Both the position numbers and the translations under genes were made by a program. The notes under the pieces are model-generated. The model was not told where the DNA came from and did no database searches. It worked only from the letters and a program-made list of their open reading frames with translations. Below, piece by piece: positions 14,001-31,018 of a DNA stretch of 64,000 nucleotides (its first letter is position 1; each line of letters opens with the position of its first letter). This stretch comes from Mimachlamys varia (taxonomy: Eukaryota; Mollusca; Bivalvia; Pectinida; Pectinidae), in the NCBI GenBank assembly GCA_947623455.1, contig OX392538.1:4154001-4218000 (forward strand), written 5' to 3'.

Positions 14001-17000
14001 TTAAAGGACTCACACAACTAAATAATTTACTATATGTTATTACTAAGCTTTAGAGCTAATAACTTTAATATTTGAAGTTCAACACTAGTGACAACTGCTT
14101 GGATTCACAGATACATACATGGCAAAGACTTCAAATGACATTTTATCAGAAGTTTCGTGGCATTTTAGCTCGCTACGGGCGTCTGCTTCGGACAACTGGA
14201 AATTTACATATCAAACCAGTGAAAGGGGACGGGAACACCCTCTGACTTTTGACCCCATATCAATCCGCCATCACATATCAAAATCTACCAAAAGTATACA
14301 TTTTTGTAAAGTTAAATATCTATAGATTTCATTCAATGCAGAATATGTCAACAATTACCTATTTAGATTATTCAGAATCACTGTACTTAGCCGGAACAAA
14401 TTTTCGGTAGGGACTACAAACGTATGAAACACTTCGTGATAGGCTGATTTAGTTGTGTGATTCCTTTAAAGGGTCCCAAACCTTTAAGATGTTGAAATAA
14501 AGTTAACTATTTGAAAGCATATACATTTCCGAGTAAAATGGTGAAGTTTGGTTGAAATTGAATGATAAATTATGAAGAAAACACAAGTTATTGCACCTGA
14601 TGTACGTTTGCTATTCAGAGTTAGCACCAGATTTTTTTCATTTCTTTTGCATAACATTAACCTCTAGCACCTCAATTAAGCACGCAATTAGCAATTTCAT
14701 ATTTTGCCCACAGATCAAATACGCATACCACTCAACAGTTTTGGAAAAGAAATCTTGTTATTTTACTTTCTGTTAATTTTACAGTCTCTGAAGTAATTAA
14801 TTTTTTATTTTAAGTAAATTTCATTTAATTTTAACAATTAAACACATTTAGAATTCACACAAAACTCCAAAATTCTACAGAAAACTTGAGTCATAAAGGG
14901 TTATTAGATATCCATCTTAACTGTTTATCTATCAATTACACAGGCTTACATATAACACTTATAGCTCCCCGGGGTGCAGCCACTTTACAGGGAGATTATT
15001 GGGGGTAGGGGAGATGAAATGCCATAAACAGCTTATTGTATGTGTAAACAAAGATTACAAACACATTAAATCAATAAACAAGATGTTGAACAAGGTATAT
15101 ATTGTGACGGGAATAAAGAAATACCTACAATTAACTAAAAATATGGAATTTTAAGTTGGATTAAGCCACCAAAACCTACAAGGGACACATACACATGTAT
15201 AATTTCATATGTGCATTTTTTATACAAGCCTATTCCGTACTAGTTCTAGTTATTGCTTTCTTCTGGCTATAAAAAACACATACATTTGTAATTTGTATGG
15301 ATAAAGAAGCCTAAGAATGACTGGCCAGAGTTGGAACTAGGAAGGGGGTGCTGGTTGTGCAGGACAACACACTAGATTCTATCTCTATTGGATGCTAAAA
15401 CCTGCTACATATATCAAGGAAGTACTTCTAACACAAACGCATATCAATTATTACAGGTTATTGAACCAAACTTTATTTAAAACTTGAGTACAAGTGTCAG
15501 TCCAACAATACAGGCTTCAACATAGGGCCATGTTTAGCCAGATTTTAGCTAATTTTGAAGGGTTTTTTTCAAATTAAATATATCTGCATACTGAAAAAAT
15601 GTGCTAACACTTAATGACAGTGGTTGTCTTTGAAAAAATAAAAAACCGGAAGCACAGAAAAGGTTATAGAGGTCAAGTTCATTGAGCACATGGCTAGTTC
15701 TCTTAAAGGACTCACACAACTAAATAATTTACTATATGTTATTACTAAGCTTTAGAGCTAATAACTTTAATATTTGAAGTTCAACACTAGTGACAACTGC
15801 CTGGATTCACAGATACATACATGGCAAAGACTTCAAATGACATTTTATCAGAAGTTTCGTGGCATTTTAACTCGCTACGGGCGTCTGCTTCGGACAACTG
15901 GAAATTTACATATCAAACCAGTGAAAGGGGACGGGAACACCCTCTGACTTTTGACCCCATATCAATCCGCCATCACATATCAAAATCTACCAAAAGTATA
16001 CATTTTTGTAAAGTTAAATATCTATAGATTTCATTCAATGCAGAATATGTCAACAATTACCTATTTAGATTATTCAGAATCACTGTACTTAGCCGGAACA
16101 AATTTTCGGTAGGGACTACAAACGTATGAAACACTTCGTGATAGGCTGATTTAGTTGTGTGATTCCTTTAAAGGGTCCCAAACCTTTAAGATGTTGAAAT
16201 AAAGTTAACTATTTGAAAGCATATACATTTCCGAGTAAAATGGTGAAGTTTGGTTGAAATTGAATGATAAATTATGAAGAAAACACAAGTTATTGCACCT
16301 GATGTACGTTTGCTATTCAGAGTTAGCACCAGATTTTTTTCATTTCTTTTGCATAACATTAACCTCTAGCACCTCAATTAAGCACGCAATTAGCAATTTC
16401 ATATTTTGCCCACAGATCAAATACGCATACCACTCAACAGTTTTGGAAAAGAAATCTTGTTATTTTACTTTCTGTTAATTTTACAGTCTCTGAAGTAATT
16501 AATTTTTTATTTTAAGTAAATTTCATTTAATTTTAACAATTAAACACATTTAGAATTCACACAAAACTCCAAAATTCTACAGAAAACTTGAGTCATAAAG
16601 GGTTATTAGATATCCATCTTAACTGTTTATCTATCAATTACACAGGCTTACATATAACACTTATAGCTCCCCGGGGTGCAGCCACTTTACAGGGAGATTA
16701 TTGGGGGTAGGGGAGATGAAATGCCATAAACAGCTTATTGTATGTGTAAACAAAGATTACAAACACATTAAATCAATAAACAAGATGTTGAACAAGGTAT
16801 ATATTGTGACGGGAATAAAGAAATACCTACAATTAACTAAAAATATGGAATTTTAAGTTGGATTAAGCCACCAAAACCTACAAGGGACACATACACATGT
16901 ATAATTTCATATGTGCATTTTTTATACAAGCCTATTCCGTACTAGTTCTAGTTATTGCTTTCTTCTGGCTATAAAAAACACATACATTTGTAATTTGTAT

Positions 17001-20000
17001 GGATAAAGAAGCCTAAGAATGACTGGCCAGAGTTGGAACTAGGAAGGGGGTGCTGGTTGTGCAGGACAACACACTAGATTCTATCTCTATTGGATGCTAA
17101 AACCTGCTACATATATCAAGGAAGTACTTCTAACACAAACGCATATCAATTATTACAGGTTATTGAACCAAACTTTATTTAAAACTTGAGTACAAGTGTC
17201 AGTCCAACAATACAGGCTTCAACATAGGGCCATGTTTAGCCAGATTTTAGCTAATTTTGAAGGGTTTTTTTCAAATTAAATATATCTGCATACTGAAAAA
17301 ATGTGCTAACACTTAATGACAGTGGTTGTCTTTGAAAAAATAAAAAACCGGAAGCACAGAAAAGGTTATAGAGGTCAAGTTCATTGAGCACATGGCTAGT
17401 TCTCTTAAAGGACTCACACAACTAAATAATTTACTATATGTTATTACTAAGCTTTAGAGCTAATAACTTTAATATTTGAAGTTCAACACTAGTGACAACT
17501 GCCTGGATTCACAGATACATACATGGCAAAGACTTCAAATGACATTTTATCAGAAGTTTCGTGGCATTTTAGCTCGCTACGGGCGTCTGCTTCGGACAAC
17601 TGGAAATTTACATATCAAACCAGTGAAAGGGGACGGGAACACCCTCTGACTTTTGACCCCATATCAATCCGCCATCACATATCAAAATCTACCAAAAGTA
17701 TACATTTTTGTAAAGTTAAATATCTATAGATTTCATTCAATGCAGAATATGTCAACAATTACCTATTTAGATTATTCAGAATCACTGTACTTAGCCGGAA
17801 CAAATTTTCGGTAGGGACTACAAACGTATGAAACACTTCGTGATAGGCTGATTTAGTTGTGTGATTCCTTTAAAGGGTCCCAAACCTTTAAGATGTTGAA
17901 ATAAAGTTAACTATTTGAAAGCATATACATTTCCGAGTAAAATGGTGAAGTTTGGTTGAAATTGAATGATAAATTATGAAGAAAACACAAGTTATTGCAC
18001 CTGATGTACGTTTGCTATTCAGAGTTAGCACCAGATTTTTTTCATTTCTTTTGCATAACATTAACCTCTAGCACCTCAATTAAGCACGCAATTAGCAATT
18101 TCATATTTTGCCCACAGATCAAATACGCATACCACTCAACAGTTTTGGAAAAGAAATCTTGTTATTTTACTTTCTGTTAATTTTACAGTCTCTGAAGTAA
18201 TTAATTTTTTATTTTAAGTAAATTTCATTTAATTTTAACAATTAAACACATTTAGAATTCACACAAAACTCCAAAATTCTACAGAAAACTTGAGTCATAA
18301 AGGGTTATTAGATATCCATCTTAACTGTTTATCTATCAATTACACAGGCTTACATATAACACTTATAGCTCCCCGGGGTGCAGCCACTTTACAGGGAGAT
18401 TATTGGGGGTAGGGGAGATGAAATGCCATAAACAGCTTATTGTATGTGTAAACAAAGATTACAAACACATTAAATCAATAAACAAGATGTTGAACAAGGT
18501 ATATATTGTGACGGGAATAAAGAAATACCTACAATTAACTAAAAATATGGAATTTTAAGTTGGATTAAGCCACCGAAACCTACAAGGGACACATACACAT
18601 GTATAATTTCATATGTGCATTTTTTATACAAGCCTATTCCGTACTAGTTCTAGTTATTGCTTTCTTCTGGCTATAAAAAACACATACATTTGTAATTTGT
18701 ATGGATAAAGAAGCCTAAGAATGACTGGCCAGAGTTGGAACTAGGAAGGGGGTGCTGGTTGTGCAGGACAACACACTAGATTCTATCTCTATTGGATGCT
18801 AAAACCTGCTACATATATCAAGGAAGTACTTCTAACACAAACGCATATCAATTATTACAGGTTATTGAACCAAACTTTATTTAAAACTTGAGTACAAGTG
18901 TCAGTCCAACAATACAGGCTTCAACATAGGGCCATGTTTAGCCAGATTTTAGCTAATTTTGAAGGGTTTTTTTCAAATTAAATATATCTGCATACTGAAA
19001 AAATGTGCTAACACTTAATGACAGTGGTTGTCTTTGAAAAAATAAAAAACCGGAAGCACAGAAAAGGTTATAGAGGTCAAGTTCATTGAGCACATGGCTA
19101 GTTCTCTTAAAGGACTCACACAACTAAATAATTTACTATATGTTATTACTAAGCTTTAGAGCTAATAACTTTAATATTTGAAGTTCAACACTAGTGACAA
19201 CTGCCTGGATTCACAGATACATACATGGCAAAGACTTCAAATGACATTTTATCAGAAGTTTCGTGGCATTTTAGCTCGCTACGGGCGTCTGCTTCGGACA
19301 ACTGGAAATTTACATATCAAACCAGTGAAAGGGGACGGGAACACCCTCTGACTTTTGACCCCATATCAATCCGCCATCACATATCAAAATCTACCAAAAG
19401 TATACATTTTTGTAAAGTTAAATATCTATAGATTTCATTCAATGCAGAATATGTCAACAATTACCTATTTAGATTATTCAGAATCACTGTACTTAGCCGG
19501 AACAAATTTTCGGTAGGGACTACAAACGTATGAAACACTTCGTGATAGGCTGATTTAGTTGTGTGATTCCTTTAAAGGGTCCCAAACCTTTAAGATGTTG
19601 AAATAAAGTTAACTATTTGAAAGCATATACATTTCCGAGTAAAATGGTGAAGTTTGGTTGAAATTGAATGATAAATTATGAAGAAAACACAAGTTATTGC
19701 ACCTGATGTACGTTTGCTATTCAGAGTTAGCACCAGATTTTTTTCATTTCTTTTGCATAACATTAACCTCTAGCACCTCAATTAAGCACGCAATTAGCAA
19801 TTTCATATTTTGCCCACAGATCAAATACGCATACCACTCAACAGTTTTGGAAAAGAAATCTTGTTATTTTACTTTCTGTTAATTTTACAGTCTCTGAAGT
19901 AATTAATTTTTTATTTTAAGTAAATTTCATTTAATTTTAACAATTAAACACATTTAGAATTCACACAAAACTCCAAAATTCTACAGAAAACTTGAGTCAT

Positions 20001-23000
20001 AAAGGGTTATTAGATATCCATCTTAACTGTTTATCTATCAATTACACAGGCTTACATATAACACTTATAGCTCCCCGGGGTGCAGCCACTTTACAGGGAG
20101 ATTATTGGGGGTAGGGGAGATGAAATGCCATAAACAGCTTATTGTATGTGTAAACAAAGATTACAAACACATTAAATCAATAAACAAGATGTTGAACAAG
20201 GTATATATTGTGACGGGAATAAAGAAATACCTACAATTAACTAAAAATATGGAATTTTAAGTTGGATTAAGCCACCAAAACCTACAAGGGACACATACAC
20301 ATGTATAATTTCATATGTGCATTTTTTATACAAGCCTATTCCGTACTAGTTCTAGTTATTGCTTTCTTCTGGCTATAAAAAACACATACATTTGTAATTT
20401 GTATGGATAAAGAAGCCTAAGAATGACTGGCCAGAGTTGGAACTAGGAAGGGGGTGCTGGTTGTGCAGGACAACACACTAGATTCTATCTCTATTGGATG
20501 CTAAAACCTGCTACATATATCAAGGAAGTACTTCTAACACAAACGCATATCAATTATTACAGGTTATTGAACCAAACTTTATTTAAAACTTGAGTACAAG
20601 TGTCAGTCCAACAATACAGGCTTCAACATAGGGCCATGTTTAGCCAGATTTTAGCTAATTTTGAAGGGTTTTTTTCAAATTAAATATATCTGCATACTGA
20701 AAAAATGTGCTAACACTTAATGACAGTGGTTGTCTTTGAAAAAATAAAAAACCGGAAGCACAGAAAAGGTTATAGAGGTCAAGTTCATTGAGCACATGGC
20801 TAGTTCTCTTAAAGGACTCACACAACTAAATAATTTACTATATGTTATTACTAAGCTTTAGAGCTAATAACTTTAATATTTGAAGTTCAACACTAGTGAC
20901 AACTGCCTGGATTCACAGATACATACATGGCAAAGACTTCAAATGACATTTTATCAGAAGTTTCGTGGCATTTTAGCTCGCTACGGGCGTCTGCTTCGGA
21001 CAACTGGAAATTTACATATCAAACCAGTGAAAGGGGACGGGAACACCCTCTGACTTTTGACCCCATATCAATCCGCCATCACATATCAAAATCTACCAAA
21101 AGTATACATTTTTGTAAAGTTAAATATCTATAGATTTCATTCAATGCAGAATATGTCAACAATTACCTATTTAGATTATTCAGAATCACTGTACTTAGCC
21201 GGAACAAATTTTCGGTAGGGACTACAAACGTATGAAACACTTCGTGATAGGCTGATTTAGTTGTGTGATTCCTTTAAAGGGTCCCAAACCTTTAAGATGT
21301 TGAAATAAAGTTAACTATTTGAAAGCATATACATTTCCGAGTAAAATGGTGAAGTTTGGTTGAAATTGAATGATAAATTATGAAGAAAACACAAGTTATT
21401 GCACCTGATGTACGTTTGCTATTCAGAGTTAGCACCAGATTTTTTTCATTTCTTTTGCATAACATTAACCTCTAGCACCTCAATTAAGCACGCAATTAGC
21501 AATTTCATATTTTGCCCACAGATCAAATACGCATACCACTCAACAGTTTTGGAAAAGAAATCTTGTTATTTTACTTTCTGTTAATTTTACAGTCTCTGAA
21601 GTAATTAATTTTTTATTTTAAGTAAATTTCATTTAATTTTAACAATTAAACACATTTAGAATTCACACAAAACTCCAAAATTCTACAGAAAACTTGAGTC
21701 ATAAAGGGTTATTAGATATCCATCTTAACTGTTTATCTATCAATTACACAGGCTTACATATAACACTTATAGCTCCCCGGGGTGCAGCCACTTTACAGGG
21801 AGATTATTGGGGGTAGGGGAGATGAAATGCCATAAACAGCTTATTGTATGTGTAAACAAAGATTACAAACACATTAAATCAATAAACAAGATGTTGAACA
21901 AGGTATATATTGTGACGGGAATAAAGAAATACCTACAATTAACTAAAAATATGGAATTTTAAGTTGGATTAAGCCACCAAAACCTACAAGGGACACATAC
22001 ACATGTATAATTTCATATGTGCATTTTTTATACAAGCCTATTCCGTACTAGTTCTAGTTATTGCTTTCTTCTGGCTATAAAAAACACATACATTTGTAAT
22101 TTGTATGGATAAAGAAGCCTAAGAATGACTGGCCAGAGTTGGAACTAGGAAGGGGGTGCTGGTTGTGCAGGACAACACACTAGATTCTATCTCTATTGGA
22201 TGCTAAAACCTGCTACATATATCAAGGAAGTACTTCTAACACAAACGCATATCAATTATTACAGGTTATTGAACCAAACTTTATTTAAAACTTGAGTACA
22301 AGTGTCAGTCCAACAATACAGGCTTCAACATAGGGCCATGTTTAGCCAGATTTTAGCTAATTTTGAAGGGTTTTTTTCAAATTAAATATATCTGCATACT
22401 GAAAAAATGTGCTAACACTTAATGACAGTGGTTGTCTTTGAAAAAATAAAAAACCGGAAGCACAGAAAAGGTTATAGAGGTCAAGTTCATTGAGCACATG
22501 GCTAGTTCTCTTAAAGGACTCACACAACTAAATAATTTACTATATGTTATTACTAAGCTTTAGAGCTAATAACTTTAATATTTGAAGTTCAACACTAGTG
22601 ACAACTGCCTGGATTCACAGATACATACATGGCAAAGACTTCAAATGACATTTTATCAGAAGTTTCGTGGCATTTTAGCTCGCTACGGGCGTCTGCTTCG
22701 GACAACTGGAAATTTACATATCAAACCAGTGAAAGGGGACGGGAACACCCTCTGACTTTTGACCCCATATCAATCCGCCATCACATATCAAAATCTACCA
22801 AAAGTATACATTTTTGTAAAGTTAAATATCTATAGATTTCATTCAATGCAGAATATGTCAACAATTACCTATTTAGATTATTCAGAATCACTGTACTTAG
22901 CCGGAACAAATTTTCGGTAGGGACTACAAACGTATGAAACACTTCGTGATAGGCTGATTTAGTTGTGTGATTCCTTTAAAGGGTCCCAAACCTTTAAGAT

Positions 23001-26000
23001 GTTGAAATAAAGTTAACTATTTGAAAGCATATACATTTCCGAGTAAAATGGTGAAGTTTGGTTGAAATTGAATGATAAATTATGAAGAAAACACAAGTTA
23101 TTGCACCTGATGTACGTTTGCTATTCAGAGTTAGCACCAGATTTTTTTCATTTCTTTTGCATAACATTAACCTCTAGCACCTCAATTAAGCACGCAATTA
23201 GCAATTTCATATTTTGCCCACAGATCAAATACGCATACCACTCAACAGTTTTGGAAAAGAAATCTTGTTATTTTACTTTCTGTTAATTTTACAGTCTCTG
23301 AAGTAATTAATTTTTTATTTTAAGTAAATTTCATTTAATTTTAACAATTAAACACATTTAGAATTCACACAAAACTCCAAAATTCTACAGAAAACTTGAG
23401 TCATAAAGGGTTATTAGATATCCATCTTAACTGTTTATCTATCAATTACACAGGCTTACATATAACACTTATAGCTCCCCGGGGTGCAGCCACTTTACAG
23501 GGAGATTATTGGGGGTAGGGGAGATGAAATGCCATAAACAGCTTATTGTATGTGTAAACAAAGATTACAAACACATTAAATCAATAAACAAGATGTTGAA
23601 CAAGGTATATATTGTGACGGGAATAAAGAAATACCTACAATTAACTAAAAATATGGAATTTTAAGTTGGATTAAGCCACCAAAACCTACAAGGGACACAT
23701 ACACATGTATAATTTCATATGTGCATTTTTTATACAAGCCTATTCCGTACTAGTTCTAGTTATTGCTTTCTTCTGGCTATAAAAAACACATACATTTGTA
23801 ATTTGTATGGATAAAGAAGCCTAAGAATGACTGGCCAGAGTTGGAACTAGGAAGGGGGTGCTGGTTGTGCAGGACAACACACTAGATTCTATCTCTATTG
23901 GATGCTAAAACCTGCTACATATATCAAGGAAGTACTTCTAACACAAACGCATATCAATTATTACAGGTTATTGAACCAAACTTTATTTAAAACTTGAGTA
24001 CAAGTGTCAGTCCAACAATACAGGCTTCAACATAGGGCCATGTTTAGCCAGATTTTAGCTAATTTTGAAGGGTTTTTTTCAAATTAAATATATCTGCATA
24101 CTGAAAAAATGTGCTAACACTTAATGACAGTGGTTGTCTTTGAAAAAATAAAAAACCGGAAGCACAGAAAAGGTTATAGAGGTCAAGTTCATTGAGCACA
24201 TGGCTAGTTCTCTTAAAGGACTCACACAACTAAATAATTTACTATATGTTATTACTAAGCTTTAGAGCTAATAACTTTAATATTTGAAGTTCAACACTAG
24301 TGACAACTGCCTGGATTCACAGATACATACATGGCAAAGACTTCAAATGACATTTTATCAGAAGTTTCGTGGCATTTTAGCTCGCTACGGGCGTCTGCTT
24401 CGGACAACTGGAAATTTACATATCAAACCAGTGAAAGGGGACGGGAACACCCTCTGACTTTTGACCCCATATCAATCCGCCATCACATATCAAAATCTAC
24501 CAAAAGTATACATTTTTGTAAAGTTAAATATCTATAGATTTCATTCAATGCAGAATATGTCAACAATTACCTATTTAGATTATTCAGAATCACTGTACTT
24601 AGCCGGAACAAATTTTCGGTAGGGACTACAAACGTATGAAACACTTCGTGATAGGCTGATTTAGTTGTGTGATTCCTTTAAAGGGTCCCAAACCTTTAAG
24701 ATGTTGAAATAAAGTTAACTATTTGAAAGCATATACATTTCCGAGTAAAATGGTGAAGTTTGGTTGAAATTGAATGATAAATTATGAAGAAAACACAAGT
24801 TATTGCACCTGATGTACGTTTGCTATTCAGAGTTAGCACCAGATTTTTTTCATTTCTTTTGCATAACATTAACCTCTAGCACCTCAATTAAGCACGCAAT
24901 TAGCAATTTCATATTTTGCCCACAGATCAAATACGCATACCACTCAACAGTTTTGGAAAAGAAATCTTGTTATTTTACTTTCTGTTAATTTTACAGTCTC
25001 TGAAGTAATTAATTTTTTATTTTAAGTAAATTTCATTTAATTTTAACAATTAAACACATTTAGAATTCACACAAAACTCCAAAATTCTACAGAAAACTTG
25101 AGTCATAAAGGGTTATTAGATATCCATCTTAACTGTTTATCTATCAATTACACAGGCTTACATATAACACTTATAGCTCCCCGGGGTGCAGCCACTTTAC
25201 AGGGAGATTATTGGGGGTAGGGGAGATGAAATGCCATAAACAGCTTATTGTATGTGTAAACAAAGATTACAAACACATTAAATCAATAAACAAGATGTTG
25301 AACAAGGTATATATTGTGACGGGAATAAAGAAATACCTACAATTAACTAAAAATATGGAATTTTAAGTTGGATTAAGCCACCAAAACCTACAAGGGACAC
25401 ATACACATGTATAATTTCATATGTGCATTTTTTATACAAGCCTATTCCGTACTAGTTCTAGTTATTGCTTTCTTCTGGCTATAAAAAACACATACATTTG
25501 TAATTTGTATGGATAAAGAAGCCTAAGAATGACTGGCCAGAGTTGGAACTAGGAAGGGGTGCTGGTTGTGCAGGACAACACACTAGATTCTATCTCTATT
25601 GGATGCTAAAACCTGCTACATATATCAAGGAAGTACTTCTAACACAAACGCATATCAATTATTACAGGTTATTGAACCAAACTTTATTTAAAACTTGAGT
25701 ACAAGTGTCAGTCCAACAATACAGGCTTCAACATAGGGCCATGTTTAGCCAGATTTTAGCTAATTTTGAAGGGTTTTTTTCAAATTAAATATATCTGCAT
25801 ACTGAAAAAATGTGCTAACACTTAATGACAGTGGTTGTCTTTGAAAAAATAAAAAACCGGAAGCACAGAAAAGGTTATAGAGGTCAAGTTCATTGAGCAC
25901 ATGGCTAGTTCTCTTAAAGGACTCACACAACTAAATAATTTACTATATGTTATTACTAAGCTTTAGAGCTAATAACTTTAATATTTGAAGTTCAACACTA

Positions 26001-29000
26001 GTGACAACTGCCTGGATTCACAGATACATACATGGCAAAGACTTCAAATGACATTTTATCAGAAGTTTCGTGGCATTTTAGCTCGCTACGGGCGTCTGCT
26101 TCGGACAACTGGAAATTTACATATCAAACCAGTGAAAGGGGACGGGAACACCCTCTGACTTTTGACCCCATATCAATCCGCCATCACATATCAAAATCTA
26201 CCAAAATATACATTTTTGTAAAGTTAAATATCTATAGATTTCATTCAATGCAGAATATGTCAACAATTACCTATTTAGATTATTCAGAATCACTGTACTT
26301 AGCCGGAACAAATTTTCGGTAGGGACTACAAACGTATGAAACACTTCGTGATAGGCTGATTTAGTTGTGTGATTCCTTTAAAGGGTCCCAAACCTTTAAG
26401 ATGTTGAAATAAAGTTAACTATTTGAAAGCATATACATTTCCGAGTAAAATGGTGAAGTTTGGTTGAAATTGAATGATAAATTATGAAGAAAACACAAGT
26501 TATTGCACCTGATGTACGTTTGCTATTCAGAGTTAGCACCAGATTTTTTTCATTTCTTTTGCATAACATTAACCTCTAGCACCTCAATTAAGCACGCAAT
26601 TAGCAATTTCATATTTTGCCCACAGATCAAATACGCATACCACTCAACAGTTTTGGAAAAGAAATCTTGTTATTTTACTTTCTGTTAATTTTACAGTCTC
26701 TGAAGTAATTAATTTTTTATTTTAAGTAAATTTCATTTAATTTTAACAATTAAACACATTTAGAATTCACACAAAACTCCAAAATTCTACAGAAAACTTG
26801 AGTCATAAAGGGTTATTAGATATCCATCTTAACTGTTTATCTATCAATTACACAGGCTTACATATAACACTTATAGCTCCCCGGGGTGCAGCCACTTTAC
26901 AGGGAGATTATTGGGGGTAGGGGAGATGAAATGCCATAAACAGCTTATTGTATGTGTAAACAAAGATTACAAACACATTAAATCAATAAACAAGATGTTG
27001 AACAAGGTATATATTGTGACGGGAATAAAGAAATACCTACAATTAACTAAAAATATGGAATTTTAAGTTGGATTAAGCCACCAAAACCTACAAGGGACAC
27101 ATACACATGTATAATTTCATATGTGCATTTTTTATACAAGCCTATTCCGTACTAGTTCTAGTTATTGCTTTCTTCTGGCTATAAAAAACACATACATTTG
27201 TAATTTGTATGGATAAAGAAGCCTAAGAATGACTGGCCAGAGTTGGAACTAGGAAGGGGGTGCTGGTTGTGCAGGACAACACACTAGATTCTATCTCTAT
27301 TGGATGCTAAAACCTGCTACATATATCAAGGAAGTACTTCTAACACAAACGCATATCAATTATTACAGGTTATTGAACCAAACTTTATTTAAAACTTGAG
27401 TACAAGTGTCAGTCCAACAATACAGGCTTCAACATAGGGCCATGTTTAGCCAGATTTTAGCTAATTTTGAAGGGTTTTTTTCAAATTAAATATATCTGCA
27501 TACTGAAAAAATGTGCTAACACTTAATGACAGTGGTTGTCTTTGAAAAAATAAAAAACCGGAAGCACAGAAAAGGTTATAGAGGTCAAGTTCATTGAGCA
27601 CATGGCTAGTTCTCTTAAAGGACTCACACAACTAAATAATTTACTATATGTTATTACTAAGCTTTAGAGCTAATAACTTTAATATTTGAAGTTCAACACT
27701 AGTGACAACTGCCTGGATTCACAGATACATACATGGCAAAGACTTCAAATGACATTTTATCAGAAGTTTCGTGGCATTTTAGCTCGCTACGGGCGTCTGC
27801 TTCGGACAACTGGAAATTTACATATCAAACCAGTGAAAGGGGACGGGAACACCCTCTGACTTTTGACCCCATATCAATCCGCCATCACATATCAAAATCT
27901 ACCAAAAGTATACATTTTTGTAAAGTTAAATATCTATAGATTTCATTCAATGCAGAATATGTCAACAATTACCTATTTAGATTATTCAGAATCACTGTAC
28001 TTAGCCGGAACAAATTTTCGGTAGGGACTACAAACGTATGAAACACTTCGTGATAGGCTGATTTAGTTGTGTGATTCCTTTAAAGGGTCCCAAACCTTTA
28101 AGATGTTGAAATAAAGTTAACTATTTGAAAGCATATACATTTCCGAGTAAAATGGTGAAGTTTGGTTGAAATTGAATGATAAATTATGAAGAAAACACAA
28201 GTTATTGCACCTGATGTACGTTTGCTATTCAGAGTTAGCACCAGATTTTTTTCATTTCTTTTGCATAACATTAACCTCTAGCACCTCAATTAAGCACGCA
28301 ATTAGCAATTTCATATTTTGCCCACAGATCAAATACGCATACCACTCAACAGTTTTGGAAAAGAAATCTTGTTATTTTACTTTCTGTTAATTTTACAGTC
28401 TCTGAAGTAATTAATTTTTTATTTTAAGTAAATTTCATTTAATTTTAACAATTAAACACATTTAGAATTCACACAAAACTCCAAAATTCTACAGAAAACT
28501 TGAGTCATAAAGGGTTATTAGATATCCATCTTAACTGTTTATCTATCAATTACACAGGCTTACATATAACACTTATAGCTCCCCGGGGTGCAGCCACTTT
28601 ACAGGGAGATTATTGGGGGTAGGGGAGATGAAATGCCATAAACAGCTTATTGTATGTGTAAACAAAGATTACAAACACATTAAATCAATAAACAAGATGT
28701 TGAACAAGGTATATATTGTGACGGGAATAAAGAAATACCTACAATTAACTAAAAATATGGAATTTTAAGTTGGATTAAGCCACCAAAACCTACAAGGGAC
28801 ACATACACATGTATAATTTCATATGTGCATTTTTTATACAAGCCTATTCCGTACTAGTTCTAGTTATTGCTTTCTTCTGGCTATAAAAAACACATACATT
28901 TGTAATTTGTATGGATAAAGAAGCCTAAGAATGACTGGCCAGAGTTGGAACTAGGAAGGGGGTGCTGGTTGTGCAGGACAACACACTAGATTCTATCTCT

Positions 29001-31018
29001 ATTGGATGCTAAAACCTGCTACATATATCAAGGAAGTACTTCTAACACAAACGCATATCAATTATTACAGGTTATTGAACCAAACTTTATTTAAAACTTG
29101 AGTACAAGTGTCAGTCCAACAATACAGGCTTCAACATAGGGCCATGTTTAGCCAGATTTTAGCTAATTTTGAAGGGTTTTTTTCAAATTAAATATATCTG
29201 CATACTGAAAAAATGTGCTAACACTTAATGACAGTGGTTGTCTTTGAAAAAATAAAAAACCGGAAGCACAGAAAAGGTTATAGAGGTCAAGTTCATTGAG
29301 CACATGGCTAGTTCTCTTAAAGGACTCACACAACTAAATAATTTACTATATGTTATTACTAAGCTTTAGAGCTAATAACTTTAATATTTGAAGTTCAACA
29401 CTAGTGACAACTGCCTGGATTCACAGATACATACATGGCAAAGACTTCAAATGACATTTTATCAGAAGTTTCGTGGCATTTTAGCTCGCTACGGGCGTCT
29501 GCTTCGGACAACTGGAAATTTACATATCAAACCAGTGAAAGGGGACGGGAACACCCTCTGACTTTTGACCCCATATCAATCCGCCATCACATATCAAAAT
29601 CTACCAAAAGTATACATTTTTGTAAAGTTAAATATCTATAGATTTCATTCAATGCAGAATATGTCAACAATTACCTATTTAGATTATTCAGAATCACTGT
29701 ACTTAGCCGGAACAAATTTTCGGTAGGGACTACAAACGTATGAAACACTTCGTGATAGGCTGATTTAGTTGTGTGATTCCTTTAAAGGGTCCCAAACCTT
29801 TAAGATGTTGAAATAAAGTTAACTATTTGAAAGCATATACATTTCCGAGTAAAATGGTGAAGTTTGGTTGAAATTGAATGATAAATTATGAAGAAAACAC
29901 AAGTTATTGCACCTGATGTACGTTTGCTATTCAGAGTTAGCACCAGATTTTTTTCATTTCTTTTGCATAACATTAACCTCTAGCACCTCAATTAAGCACG
30001 CAATTAGCAATTTCATATTTTGCCCACAGATCAAATACGCATACCACTCAACAGTTTTGGAAAAGAAATCTTGTTATTTTACTTTCTGTTAATTTTACAG
30101 TCTCTGAAGTAATTAATTTTTTATTTTAAGTAAATTTCATTTAATTTTAACAATTAAACACATTTAGAATTCACACAAAACTCCAAAATTCTACAGAAAA
30201 CTTGAGTCATAAAGGGTTATTAGATATCCATCTTAACTGTTTATCTATCAATTACACAGGCTTACATATAACACTTATAGCTCCCCGGGGTGCAGCCACT
30301 TTACAGGGAGATTATTGGGGGTAGGGGAGATGAAATGCCATAAACAGCTTATTGTATGTGTAAACAAAGATTACAAACACATTAAATCAATAAACAAGAT
30401 GTTGAACAAGGTATATATTGTGACGGGAATAAAGAAATACCTACAATTAACTAAAAATATGGAATTTTAAGTTGGATTAAGCCACCAAAACCTACAAGGG
30501 ACACATACACATGTATAATTTCATATGTGCATTTTTTATACAAGCCTATTCCGTACTAGTTCTAGTTATTGCTTTCTTCTGGCTATAAAAAACACATACA
30601 TTTGTAATTTGTATGGATAAAGAAGCCTAAGAATGACTGGCCAGAGTTGGAACTAGGAAGGGGGTGCTGGTTGTGCAGGACAACACACTAGATTCTATCT
30701 CTATTGGATGCTAAAACCTGCTACATATATCAAGGAAGTACTTCTAACACAAACGCATATCAATTATTACAGGTTATTGAACCAAACTTTATTTAAAACT
30801 TGAGTACAAGTGTCAGTCCAACAATACAGGCTTCAACATAGGGCCATGTTTAGCCAGATTTTAGCTAATTTTGAAGGGTTTTTTTCAAATTAAATATATC
30901 TGCATACTGAAAAAATGTGCTAACACTTAATGACAGTGGTTGTCTTTGAAAAAATAAAAAACCGGAAGCACAGAAAAGGTTATAGAGGTCAAGTTCATTG
31001 AGCACATGGCTAGTTCTC